DNA from: Pontibacter rufus
GTDB taxonomy: Bacteria > Bacteroidota > Bacteroidia > Cytophagales > Hymenobacteraceae
Direction of reading: 5' to 3'
Assembly: GCF_015694705.1 (NCBI RefSeq)
Contig: NZ_JADQDR010000007.1
Location: forward strand, 1 to 64,000
Length of the DNA: 64,000 bases
Shown: positions 51,287-59,033 of the stretch, piece after piece
Numbering within the stretch: position 1 is the stretch's first letter
How the letters are laid out: every line of letters starts with the position of its first letter
The notes under the pieces: model-generated
Database searches by the model: none
What the model saw: the letters and a program-made list of their open reading frames with translations, nothing else
What the model was told of the DNA's origin: nothing
Program-made: the position numbers and the translations under genes

Positions 51287-53683
51287 CTATAATCCCGCCC
51301 GTTTCGCTGAAAACTTTACTGCCAGCGTGGCGAACAGAATCACGCTTAGTGAGCTGATGGGCATCAGGATTGCGGATACGATGGGTGAGAACAGTCCCTG
51401 CACGGCAAAGGTGAGGCCGACCACATTGTACACCAGCGACACGGCGAAACTGGCCAGGATGATGTTCATGCTCTTTTTGGAGAAGCCAATGAACTGGCTC
51501 AACTTGTCGAAAGCACTGGCATCCAGGATGGCGTCGCAGGACGGCGAGAAGTTGGTGATACTGTTGGTGAGCGCAATGCCCACATCGCTCTGGCGCAGGG
51601 CACCGGCGTCGTTCAGGCCGTCGCCCACCATCAGCACGTGGCGGTTCTCGCTTTTCAGATGCTGCACATACTCCAGCTTCTGCACCGGCGACTGGCTGAA
51701 ATTCAGCTCTGCCTCCTCTCCCAGGAGCTCCCGCAGGCGCGCGGCCTCGTGGTTGTTGTCGCCGGAAAGAACTGAAAGTTGCTTGTCGCGCAGGTCGTGC
51801 AGAATTGCTTTCAGGCCGGGGCGATACACGTTGTAGAAGGTATAAAAGCCCAGCACCATGCCATCCAGCGACACGTATACCGTTGTTTTCAACGCATCTT
51901 TATCTGCCGGAACGCCCACATAAGCTGCCGAACCGATGCGCACCAACTGGCCGCTTACTTCGCCTACCAATCCTTTTCCGGCAAACTCCTGAAACTGTTG
52001 CACCGCCTGCACCTGCCCTGCCATACTCTGGAAAATGCGCTGGCTGAGCGGGTGTGTGGAGTGGCGCAACACCGATTTTATACTTTGCTGTTGGGCAGGC
52101 GTGAGCGCCTTCCCGGTATAGACCAGCTCTGCCGCACTCGGCTCTGTAAGGGTGCCGGTTTTGTCGAACACCACCGTATCAATTTTGGACAACGTTTCGA
52201 CCACTGCCGTGTTTTTCAGGTAAAACTTGTTCTTGCCGAAAATGCGGAGCGTGTTTCCATGTACAAACGGTGTAGAAAGCGACAACGCGCAGGGGCAGGC
52301 GATAATGAGCACCGAGGTAAAGGCTTTCATCGCCATGTCGGTATCGCGGGGCACCCAGTAAAGGAGCGCGCCGGCGGCTACCAGAAACGTAACCAGTATA
52401 AACCATTTGGCCGCTACGTTGGCGTAGGTGTCGATTCCCTGCGCTTCGTTTTTGGAGAAGATGGTATTGTTCCAGAGCTGTGTGAGGTAGCCCTGCGATA
52501 CTTCTTTCACCACTTCCAGCTCGATGCTTTCGCCCACCTGGCGGCCACCGGCATAAATCACCTCGCCTACCACTTTCTCCACCGGCTCCGACTCGCCCGA
52601 CACAAAACTATAGTCAATCATGGCCTGACCGCGCAACAGGATGGCATCGGCAGGTACAAGCTCCTGGTTGCGGATACGGATGCGGTCGCCCGTTTTCAGG
52701 TTACGCACCGCCACCGATACCTCCTCGCCCCGCTCCTTGATTACGGTGATGGAAACCGGAAAATACGAAGTATAATCGCGGTCGAAGGAAAGCGTATCGT
52801 AGGTCTTTTGCTGAAAGTATTTGCCAATCAACATAAAGAAAACAAGCCCGGTAAAGGAGTCGAGGTATCCGGCACCATTGCGGAAAACAATGTGGTACAC
52901 GCTCATGATAAACAGCGCCGCCAGCCCCAGCGAAATCGGCATATCGATGTTGATGATGCGCTGGCGCACGCCCTGCCAGGCTGCCGTAAAAAAGCCGCGG
53001 GCACTGTACCCGAGCACGGGCAGCGAGAGCAACAAACTCAGGTAACTAAAGAACTGTCCGTAGGTTTGCTGGATACCGGCCCCTGCCAGGTAATCGGGGA
53101 AGGCCAGCAACATGACGTTACCGAAGCAAAATCCGGCAATGCCTAATTTAAAGATGATGTCGCGGTTGGGTTTGGTGGCTTTTTTACCGTCGGTATCGGC
53201 CAGCGTGATGGCGGGTTCGTAGCCGATGCGGGCCAGCAATTGCACCACGTCGCGCAGGCTGGTTTGCTGGTGCAGGTAAGTAACAGAAACCTCTTTGCGC
53301 AGGAAATTAACAGTAGAAGCCGAGATGCCGGGGTTGAGTTTGAACAGGTTTTCGAGCAACCAGATGCAGGAGCTGCAGTGCATCTGCGGCACATAAAACG
53401 TGAGCTTGCAGATGCTGTCGTTGCGGAAACTGATGAGCTGCGCTTCCACGCCGGCATCGTCTAAGTAAGCGAAACGCGATTCGGTCACCGGCTGTTTGCC
53501 TGTGATGCCGGGGTTTTGCTCTAAAGTATAGTAGGTACAGAGGTTGTTTTCCTCAAGCAATTCGTACACGGTTTTGCAGCCATCGCAACAGAACACTTTT
53601 TCGTGCGCCACAATGGGCCCCTCATTGCAGGTGTCCCCGCAATGGTAGCAATGCTGGATATCGGTTTGGAGTGCGGCTTCCAT
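51287..53683 (-). CDS. ccoI: Copper-transporting P1B-ATPase for cbb3 oxidase
   Basis: The 798-residue pump has an N-terminal cysteine cluster (CYHCGDTC, FCCDGC), a heavy-metal domain (MHCSSCIWLLENL) and eight helices. The ATPase motifs are SGESEPV, the metal site ACPCALSLSTP, DKTGTLTEP and GDGLNDAGAL. CcoI/FixI exports copper to the periplasmic side for CuB assembly. Its promoter at 53711-53776 has the tandem palindromes, shared with the divergent RNA candidate. Confidence 0.95.
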   Translation of the reverse strand: MEAALQTDIQHCYHCGDTCNEGPIVAHEKVFCCDGCKTVYELLEENNLCTYYTLEQNPGITGKQPVTESRFAYLDDAGVEAQLISFRNDSICKLTFYVPQMHCSSCIWLLENLFKLNPGISASTVNFLRKEVSVTYLHQQTSLRDVVQLLARIGYEPAITLADTDGKKATKPNRDIIFKLGIAGFCFGNVMLLAFPDYLAGAGIQQTYGQFFSYLSLLLSLPVLGYSARGFFTAAWQGVRQRIINIDMPISLGLAALFIMSVYHIVFRNGAGYLDSFTGLVFFMLIGKYFQQKTYDTLSFDRDYTSYFPVSITVIKERGEEVSVAVRNLKTGDRIRIRNQELVPADAILLRGQAMIDYSFVSGESEPVEKVVGEVIYAGGRQVGESIELEVVKEVSQGYLTQLWNNTIFSKNEAQGIDTYANVAAKWFILVTFLVAAGALLYWVPRDTDMAMKAFTSVLIIACPCALSLSTPFVHGNTLRIFGKNKFYLKNTAVVETLSKIDTVVFDKTGTLTEPSAAELVYTGKALTPAQQQSIKSVLRHSTHPLSQRIFQSMAGQVQAVQQFQEFAGKGLVGEVSGQLVRIGSAAYVGVPADKDALKTTVYVSLDGMVLGFYTFYNVYRPGLKAILHDLRDKQLSVLSGDNNHEAARLRELLGEEAELNFSQSPVQKLEYVQHLKSENRHVLMVGDGLNDAGALRQSDVGIALTNSITNFSPSCDAILDASAFDKLSQFIGFSKKSMNIILASFAVSLVYNVVGLTFAVQGLFSPIVSAILMPISSLSVILFATLAVKFSAKRAGL

Positions 53684-53710
53684 CTCAATTTTCCTTTTAT
53701 AGTTCTCCTA

Positions 53711-53776
53711 CAAAAGTAATTTGACACGATGGCCTAAAAGATGATGAAGGTCATGGTTGTGGGTGATTATCGTCAG
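53711..53776 (-). promoter_or_regulatory. ccoI promoter with tandem Crp/Fnr-type palindromes
   Basis: TACTTTTG (53718-53711, minus) matches TAnnTTTG and lies exactly 36 bp from ATGATGAAGGTCAT (53741-53754). GTGATTATCGTCAG (53763-53776) is 22 bp upstream. The distal box is at the same time the proximal box of the divergent plus-strand promoter. Confidence 0.78.
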
Positions 53777-53806
53777 TAGGAAAAGGGATGGGCGGCTATA
53801 CCTTTG
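53763..53806 (+). promoter_or_regulatory. Plus-strand promoter of the candidate small RNA
   Basis: TACCTTTG at 53799-53806 is a full TAnnTTTG match and starts exactly 36 bp after the start of GTGATTATCGTCAG (53763-53776). This equals the geometry of nirK, norB and hmp. No start codon for a credible gene follows. Confidence 0.68.
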
Positions 53807-53811
53807 TTCTA

Positions 53812-53933
53812 TCAAACAGCAACAAGTGAGTTGTTTACTGAAAGAGTTTAAGTGTTTAGTTTAAGAGGTGCCAGCGCTGCACCAGGTATACAAAGCGCGA
53901 AAAGGCAGGTTACGTTGTAGCCTGCCTTTTCTG
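53812..53933 (+). ncRNA. Candidate Crp/Fnr-controlled small RNA of about 120 nt
   Basis: From the expected start near 53812 to the terminator ending about 53933 there is no ATG-initiated frame. The sequence can fold into three hairpins: AACAA-GTGAG-TTGTT (near 53821-53835), GGTGC-N7-GCACC (about 53867-53883) and the intrinsic terminator 53900-53930. The single-stranded middle is AU-rich, as is common in trans-acting sRNAs. It is divergent from ccoI. Start, end and function are predictions only; no known RNA family was recognised. Confidence 0.5.
53900..53930 (+). terminator. Intrinsic terminator with no protein gene in front
   Basis: AAAAGGCAGGTTAC (53900-53913) and GTAGCCTGCCTTTT (53917-53930) pair over 14 bp with one G-U pair and a 3-base loop. 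On the plus strand it ends in TTTT followed by CTGTTTTG. No open frame ends near it, which is why a non-coding transcript is proposed. Confidence 0.75.
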
Positions 53934-54041
53934 TTTTGAATCAGGATTTACAGGATTTGTCTGAATCATGATTTTCAGGATTAATGGATGGACAGGATGT
54001 GAGGATTAGAATATGATAATGTTCCTGTTTCAAGTTTCCTC

Positions 54042-54479
54042 TTACTACCGCAAGTTTGAGCGCAGCGGTAACTTGTGGTTGCATATGATGCCAGTTTGTA
54101 ACTGGGGTAAGTATTCATCTGAATCAGGATTTATAAGATTAAAAGATGAACAGAATTATACTTTAGACTTACTCTTGTAAGCTATGCAACAGACACATTA
54201 GCCAAGTGCAGAACGTGACGATTTTTTGTTTGAGCGTCAGCGAGTTCAAAATCGTCTTGATTCTTTTGCTTACTTTTCTCATCAAGGAGAAAAGTAAGGC
54301 CTAGCCGGCGAGGCGAAAGCTGATTAGAAGACTTGATTGTGAAGTATAGGTTAGGTCTGTATTTAAAAACATCACCTTACTTCAGCAATCATACTTATCA
54401 GTACCTATACTTACGCCAGTTACAAACTGGCATCATACGCAACCACAAGTTACCGCTGCGCTCAAACTTGCGGTAGTAA
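54042..54479. repeat. Inverted-repeat element with 73-bp arms
   Basis: The arms 54042-54114 and 54407-54479 are complementary with two mismatches in 73 bp (key phrases CCGCAAGTTTGAGCGCAGCG and GATGCCAGTTTGTAACTGG). The 292 bp between them contain a perfect 12-bp hairpin CTTACTTTTCTC (54269-54280 with 54287-54298) and a GACGATTTT-AAAATCGTC pair (54217-54256). Arm-like sequences also occur at 44820-44888 and 50800-50865. No transposase is present. Confidence 0.7.
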
Positions 54480-54631
54480 ACGAAGGACACGGGCTGCAAG
54501 CCCGCGCCAGCGAAAGACTAAAGTATAGTTAACCTAAAGTATTACCTGCCCATCCTGGGGTAGGGGCCCTCGAAAAGATTCAGACAAATACCCATTTCTA
54601 ATTTTTAATTTTTAATTTCTAATTATTAAAA

Positions 54632-56002
54632 TCATATCGCTTTGCTGAACACCTGTTCCCCTACTCTTTCGGAGTGCTGCAGCTTTTGGTCGAAGACCAT
54701 GCAGATGTTGCGGATAAAGGCTTGGCCCAGAGTGGTTACTTGCAGGGAGGTTTTAGTGCAGGCAATCAGGCCTTCGGCTTCCATTTGTTGCAGTTCAGTT
54801 TGCCCGGCTACACCAATGAGTTGAAGCAATTCTTCGGTCAGTTGCAGCCCTCCTTTGCAGGCGATGCTTAAAATAGCCTCTTTCAGCAACAGGTCTTCGT
54901 CTGTTAAAAAGTGGCCTTTCAGTACGGCCAATTCACCCTCTAAAACTACTTCTTTGTAGGACTCAACGGTCTTCTTGTTTTGCATGTAGGCATACTTGGC
55001 ATCGCTGATGGAGGACGTGCCGAGGCCAATCATCAGGTCCGTCTGGCAGGTGGTGTAGCCCATAAAGTTGCGGTGCAGCTCTTTGCTTTGCAGGGCTTTG
55101 CAGAGGGTATCGTGTGGCAGGGCAAAGTGGTCCATGCCGATATCGGTGTAGCCCAATGCCTTAAATTTTTCCAGGCCCAGCTCATACAGCGCACGCTTTT
55201 CCACGTTGTCGGGCAGGTCTTTTTCGGTATAGCTGCGCTGGCCGGGACTCACCCAGGGCACGTGGGCGTACGAGTAAAAGGCAATGCGGTCGGGCATCAG
55301 CGTCGCCACTTTGTCAATGGTTTCGCCTACACTTTTCAGCGTCTGGTAGGGTAGGCCGTAAATCAGGTCGAAGTTCACGGATTCGTAGCCAATGCGGCGG
55401 GCTTCGTCCGTAACGTGCTTTACGTTTTCGTAGGGCTGAAAGCGGTTGATGGTGAGCTGTACTTGCAGGTCGAAGTCCTGGATGCCGTAGCTTACCCTTC
55501 TGAAGCCCAACTCATAGAGCGTTTGCAGGTGCTCGGTGGTGGTATTGTTGGGGTGGCCTTCAAAGCTGAACTCCTTTTCAGGATGCAGTTCGGCACCGGC
55601 ATAGAGGCGTTCCAGCAACAACCGCAGGTTCTCGGGACTGAAAAAAGTGGGCGTGCCGCCGCCCAGGTGCAACTCGCGGATGATGGGCTTCTCGGGGAAC
55701 TGCGCCAGGTATAGTCCCCACTCGGCCAGTATGGCCTCGATGTAGCCGCCTTCTACGCCATGGTTTTTGGTGATACGCTTGTTGCAGCCGCAGTAGGTGC
55801 ACAACTTTTCGCAAAACGGCAGGTGCAGGTATAAACTGATGCCTTTGGTGGCGTTCGACTCGGCAAAAGTGCGTTTTACTACCTGCAGCCACTGGCTGAC
55901 TTCCGGCTTCTCATCGTCCCAGAACGGAACGGTGGGGTAACTGGTGTAGCGCGGAGCGGGTACGTTATACTTTTGTACTAATTGTTCTTTGTGCGTGTTC
56001 AT
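54632..56002 (-). CDS. hemN: Oxygen-independent coproporphyrinogen III oxidase
   Basis: The protein has 456 residues from MNTHKEQLVQKYNVPAPRYT (56002); a frame extending to 56227 would overrun the promoter and has an unlikely N-terminus. The radical-SAM motif is YLHLPFCEKLCTYCGCNKRI. The substrate-specific HemN features GGGTPTFF and PYENVKHVT are present. It makes protoporphyrinogen IX without oxygen, needed for heme when oxygen is low. The promoter (56069-56134) joins it to the same regulon as hemA. Confidence 0.95.
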   Translation of the reverse strand: MNTHKEQLVQKYNVPAPRYTSYPTVPFWDDEKPEVSQWLQVVKRTFAESNATKGISLYLHLPFCEKLCTYCGCNKRITKNHGVEGGYIEAILAEWGLYLAQFPEKPIIRELHLGGGTPTFFSPENLRLLLERLYAGAELHPEKEFSFEGHPNNTTTEHLQTLYELGFRRVSYGIQDFDLQVQLTINRFQPYENVKHVTDEARRIGYESVNFDLIYGLPYQTLKSVGETIDKVATLMPDRIAFYSYAHVPWVSPGQRSYTEKDLPDNVEKRALYELGLEKFKALGYTDIGMDHFALPHDTLCKALQSKELHRNFMGYTTCQTDLMIGLGTSSISDAKYAYMQNKKTVESYKEVVLEGELAVLKGHFLTDEDLLLKEAILSIACKGGLQLTEELLQLIGVAGQTELQQMEAEGLIACTKTSLQVTTLGQAFIRNICMVFDQKLQHSERVGEQVFSKAI

Positions 56003-56404
56003 GGTGTGCGGCCATTTTGTTTTTCGAGCTGCCTCCCCAACCCAAGTGGCTGGCTTACATTTCAGCTGCAAAATTGGCCACGGGCAGGCCGCCGGCAAAT
56101 GATACACCGCAGCCCCGCAGGTGACTTTCGTCATTAATGGCTGCTTCTGCAGGAATCTCGATACGGCAGAGCAGAAACAGAAAAGCAATTGTTTGGATAA
56201 GGCGTAGCCTAAATTTTCTATAACCACAAAGAGGCATTCGGCACTGGGTTATCTATCGCCCTATCTGTTCTTCTGCAAGAAACAATGGCTGTCTATAAAA
56301 ACCTTCCAATAAAACATTGCAAGGTTTACTCTCTCAGGCCACCGCTTGTAGTGTCCTTCATACTTATTAAACCTATCTACCTATAAACAAGTACCGAATA
56401 ACAA
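56003..56404. other. Intergenic region upstream of hemN
   Basis: These 402 bp contain the hemN promoter (56069-56134). The remainder up to the Nudix gene is AT-rich without a gene, hairpin or repeat that I recognise. Confidence 0.5.
56069..56134 (-). promoter_or_regulatory. hemN promoter with tandem Crp/Fnr-type palindromes
   Basis: The -7 box CAATTTTG (56076-56069, minus) equals that of ccoNO. A degenerate box ATGA-N6-GCAG (56099-56112) is 36 bp upstream, and the good box GTGACTTTCGTCAT (56121-56134) is 22 bp beyond. As at ric, the stronger box is distal. Confidence 0.6.
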
Positions 56405-56920
56405 CTACTTTCTCTGCAGCCGCGCCCACTGCTGCGCGATAATGGTTTTGGCATCCGGCGTTTGAAGCTGCTCCAGTTCTTCGGCAGTGTACTTCATTAG
56501 CTGGATGTGCTCGTTCTCCCCGCTGTTGCCGCCGCCTTTGGCATGCTGCTCTGATACTTCAGCATAGTATAGCGTTACTTTTTCGGTAGCTGCGCCTGGC
56601 GAAGAATAGAACGTATAAAGTTGCTCCAGGTGATCTACGGTATAGCCGATTTCTTCCTCAATCTCGCGTTTTATACTTTGCTCCGGCTGTTCGCCTTCAT
56701 CTATCATACCGGCCACCACCTCCACCAGTTCAGATTCTGAACCAATTCTAAACTGCCGGGTAAGAACGTAATGTTCAGTTTTGGTATCGTATACGAGGGC
56801 GGCAACGGCGCTGCCTCTTTCAAACTGCTCACGGGTAAAAGTCTGTCCTTCCTGCGCTACCGTCAGCTTGTATATTTTAAAGTAGCCATCGTAAGCTTTT
56901 TCTCTTTTTTTGATCTCCAT
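56405..56920 (-). CDS. Nudix hydrolase (GDP-mannose/ADP-ribose pyrophosphatase type)
   Basis: The protein has 171 residues from MEIKKREKAY (56920); a longer frame starts at 56989. The Nudix box GMIDEGEQPEQSIKREIEEE is complete, with REFRIGS-type N-terminal residues (VLTRQFRIGS) and PGAATEKVTLYYA typical of NudK/NudF. It hydrolyses a nucleotide-sugar or ADP-ribose in the cytoplasm. It lies 58 bp after the SDR gene on the same strand. Confidence 0.88.
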   Translation of the reverse strand: MEIKKREKAYDGYFKIYKLTVAQEGQTFTREQFERGSAVAALVYDTKTEHYVLTRQFRIGSESELVEVVAGMIDEGEQPEQSIKREIEEEIGYTVDHLEQLYTFYSSPGAATEKVTLYYAEVSEQHAKGGGNSGENEHIQLMKYTAEELEQLQTPDAKTIIAQQWARLQRK

Positions 56921-56978
56921 AGCTTTTAAATCAGTTTCCGGGCAACTCCGCCCCTGAAAGTATAAATTAAGGTTGATG

Positions 56979-57998
56979 CTAAAGTTCATTATTTTTCCGG
57001 GCTGCCTGCTGTGTACGCGCTGTCAGACCCGACATCGACAACCTGGATTCGCTCTCGTACCCTTTGGCCCTGCTTTTTCCGATACCGCCCTCTCCGGGAA
57101 GCATCCTGTTCACCAGTCCCATGATATCGGCTGTCAGGCCGGGCGCCACGCCGTGCAGCAATACACCAAATTTGGCAGGCAAAGTGGTGGTTACTGTGGC
57201 ATCGCCGTGGCGCAGGGCGTTCAGCATATTACGGGCCGATGCCTCCGCGCTCATCGCCGTCAGCGGGCTCGAATCTACTATCTTAAACAGCGCATACTCC
57301 TCTTTGTGATGCCCCTTTGCAATGGCGTTGCGCGGACTGCCGGTTACCATCAGCCCCGGCGTAGCAGTAGTTACCATAATGCCATACTGCTTCAGCTCCG
57401 CCCGCAGCCCCTCCGACAGGCCAACTAACGCAAACTTGCTGGCGCTGTAAGGCACCAGGTGCGGCACACTAATTCTGCCGCCAACAGAGGCAATGTTCAG
57501 GATGCGGCCGCCTCTGGCTCTCATCTCCGGCAGCACCGCCAGTATCGTGTACAGCGCGCCCCAGAAATGTGTATTCATTGCTTCCTCGTACTCCTGCACC
57601 GCCATTTCCGTAACTGGCCCAGCCTGAATAACGCCGGCACTGTTGATAAGCACATCGATGGGGCCGAAGGTGTTCTGCACCTGTACGATCAGGTCGTTTA
57701 CTTCCTGCTCCTTCGTTACATCGCATTTCAGGGCAAGCACGTCGGCTCCTTTGCCGGTTAGTTCCCGATGCGCCTCTTCCAGTTGGCGCTCGTTGCGGGA
57801 GCAAAGCACCAACCGGGCGCCCTCGTCTGCCAGTTGCCGTGCCATCACCAGGCCTAGACCACGCGCACCGCCCGTAATCAGCACGACTTTCCCGTTAAAA
57901 TCATAGGCTTGTAATGTCCGGCTGATGGTGCGGGCCGCCATCAATGCCCCTGCGCCGGCAGCCAGCCACCACAGCAATTTCTTTTCGTCCGTTTTCAT
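56979..57998 (-). CDS. Membrane-anchored short-chain dehydrogenase
   Basis: The protein has 339 residues from MKTDEKKLLWWL. A short N-terminal helix (LLWWLAAGAGALMAART) anchors it. The Rossmann motif is TGGARGLGLVMARQL, with NSAG and the catalytic YSASK (Tyr and Lys) and Ser in NIASVGG. It is an NAD(P)-dependent oxidoreductase of unknown substrate. The C-terminal 60 residues, rich in Gly, Ser and Arg, exceed the usual SDR length. Confidence 0.9.
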   Translation of the reverse strand: MKTDEKKLLWWLAAGAGALMAARTISRTLQAYDFNGKVVLITGGARGLGLVMARQLADEGARLVLCSRNERQLEEAHRELTGKGADVLALKCDVTKEQEVNDLIVQVQNTFGPIDVLINSAGVIQAGPVTEMAVQEYEEAMNTHFWGALYTILAVLPEMRARGGRILNIASVGGRISVPHLVPYSASKFALVGLSEGLRAELKQYGIMVTTATPGLMVTGSPRNAIAKGHHKEEYALFKIVDSSPLTAMSAEASARNMLNALRHGDATVTTTLPAKFGVLLHGVAPGLTADIMGLVNRMLPGEGGIGKSRAKGYESESRLSMSGLTARTQQAARKNNEL

Positions 57999-58108
57999 GG
58001 TTGCAGATTTGTTTTGCTCCTGCGGCTGTTTAGCCGCCGCATACATGTACGGCAGCCTGCACCAGTGGTTAAACCTCCTGGCAGGCAAGAAGTGCAGTAT
58101 TATTTTGA

Positions 58109-58864
58109 TTACCGGGAAAAAAGGCGGTTTGCTACAGTGGGCGTGTACATAATTTTGACAGATGCCACACCATAGTGATCTTTATAGATGAGGTTGCGGC
58201 CCAAATTCCGGCCATCGTTGTCGAGGTAATCGGAGGAGGTTACATGGTAAATCAGCTCCGGTGCCACGCTTAATGCATCTGTAAAACGAAACCGCAGCCC
58301 GCCTCCAAATGGAATAACTGCTGCTATGGCCGGGTAGTTCCTGGCCGGCTCATACTTGGTCTGTGCTTCATTCAGCTTTCCCTGGCCCGGATAAGAAGTA
58401 GGATTATAGTATATAAAGCCAAGCCCTGCTGTCAGGTAGGGCACAATAAAACGCTTCTGCGACGATCGGTAATTGCCGCTCCCGCGGTAGCTGTCTGCCA
58501 GGTTAAAAACAGCGCTTCCGGTAACTTCTATTACATCCGTCTGGAAAGATATATTGCGGGGATGGCGCGGGTTACTTTCCTGCGCGCCCAGGCGTGCATA
58601 CCCTATGCTGCCACTGACGCCAAACCACGGCGACATCTTATACAACACGCCCATACTTACCTGCGGCCCGAAATTATTACAGCCCCAGCCTTTACAGATA
58701 TCGCTTTTAACGGCGGCCATACCGCCGCTAACCTGCAGCACAAATCCTCTTTCCGGCACATTGCTCGGTCTGTCCTTATTCAGAAAGCGCAGTTGGGCAG
58801 AAGCGGTGAATGGCAGCAGGGCAACAAGAGCAAGTATAAAAAACGTGTAAATGTGCCTGTGCAT
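58109..58864 (-). CDS. Outer membrane beta-barrel protein
   Basis: The protein has 251 residues from MHRHIYTFFI, with a signal peptide ending TASAQ. Alternating hydrophobic strands with Gly and aromatic residues (GFVLQVSGGMAAVK, PWFGVSGSIGYARLG, VPYLTAGLGFIYYN, AAVIPFGGGLRFRF) and a C-terminal strand indicate an OmpW/porin-like barrel. Two Cys (ICKGWGC) are close together in an extracellular or periplasmic turn. Specificity unknown. Confidence 0.8.
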   Translation of the reverse strand: MHRHIYTFFILALVALLPFTASAQLRFLNKDRPSNVPERGFVLQVSGGMAAVKSDICKGWGCNNFGPQVSMGVLYKMSPWFGVSGSIGYARLGAQESNPRHPRNISFQTDVIEVTGSAVFNLADSYRGSGNYRSSQKRFIVPYLTAGLGFIYYNPTSYPGQGKLNEAQTKYEPARNYPAIAAVIPFGGGLRFRFTDALSVAPELIYHVTSSDYLDNDGRNLGRNLIYKDHYGVASVKIMYTPTVANRLFSR

Positions 58865-59033
58865 AGTTTGGCCGGATTTGATTGTTGGGTACCGAATGTA
58901 AGCTCCGGCAGGTATACATAATTTTGTTCTCTTCCCTACGTATGGTGCACCAAATGGATGAAGTATCCTGCCGGCTTTGCGAAGCGGCAGGTGCGGCAAA
59001 GTATAAATATTCGGGTTTATGGCAGTGTTACCT

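Larger units (their letters stand above)
53684..54631. other. Gene-free region between ccoI and hemN
   Basis: The 948-bp region contains the divergent ccoI/small-RNA promoters, the RNA candidate (53812-53933), ATCAGGATTTACAGG repeats (53937-54008 and 54118-54160), the large inverted repeat 54042-54479 and an AT-rich block TAATTTTTAATTTTTAATTT (about 54599-54620). I found no protein-coding frame. Confidence 0.6.

Noticed and set aside
53812-53933. Short peptide in the candidate RNA
   Set aside because: Only GTG-started frames of about 12 and 22 codons exist, without conserved features, so a coding role is less likely than an RNA.
54240-54320. CRISPR-like or tRNA-like structure in the ccoI-hemN gap
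   Set aside because: There are no regularly spaced repeats and no cloverleaf; the structure is explained by inverted repeats.
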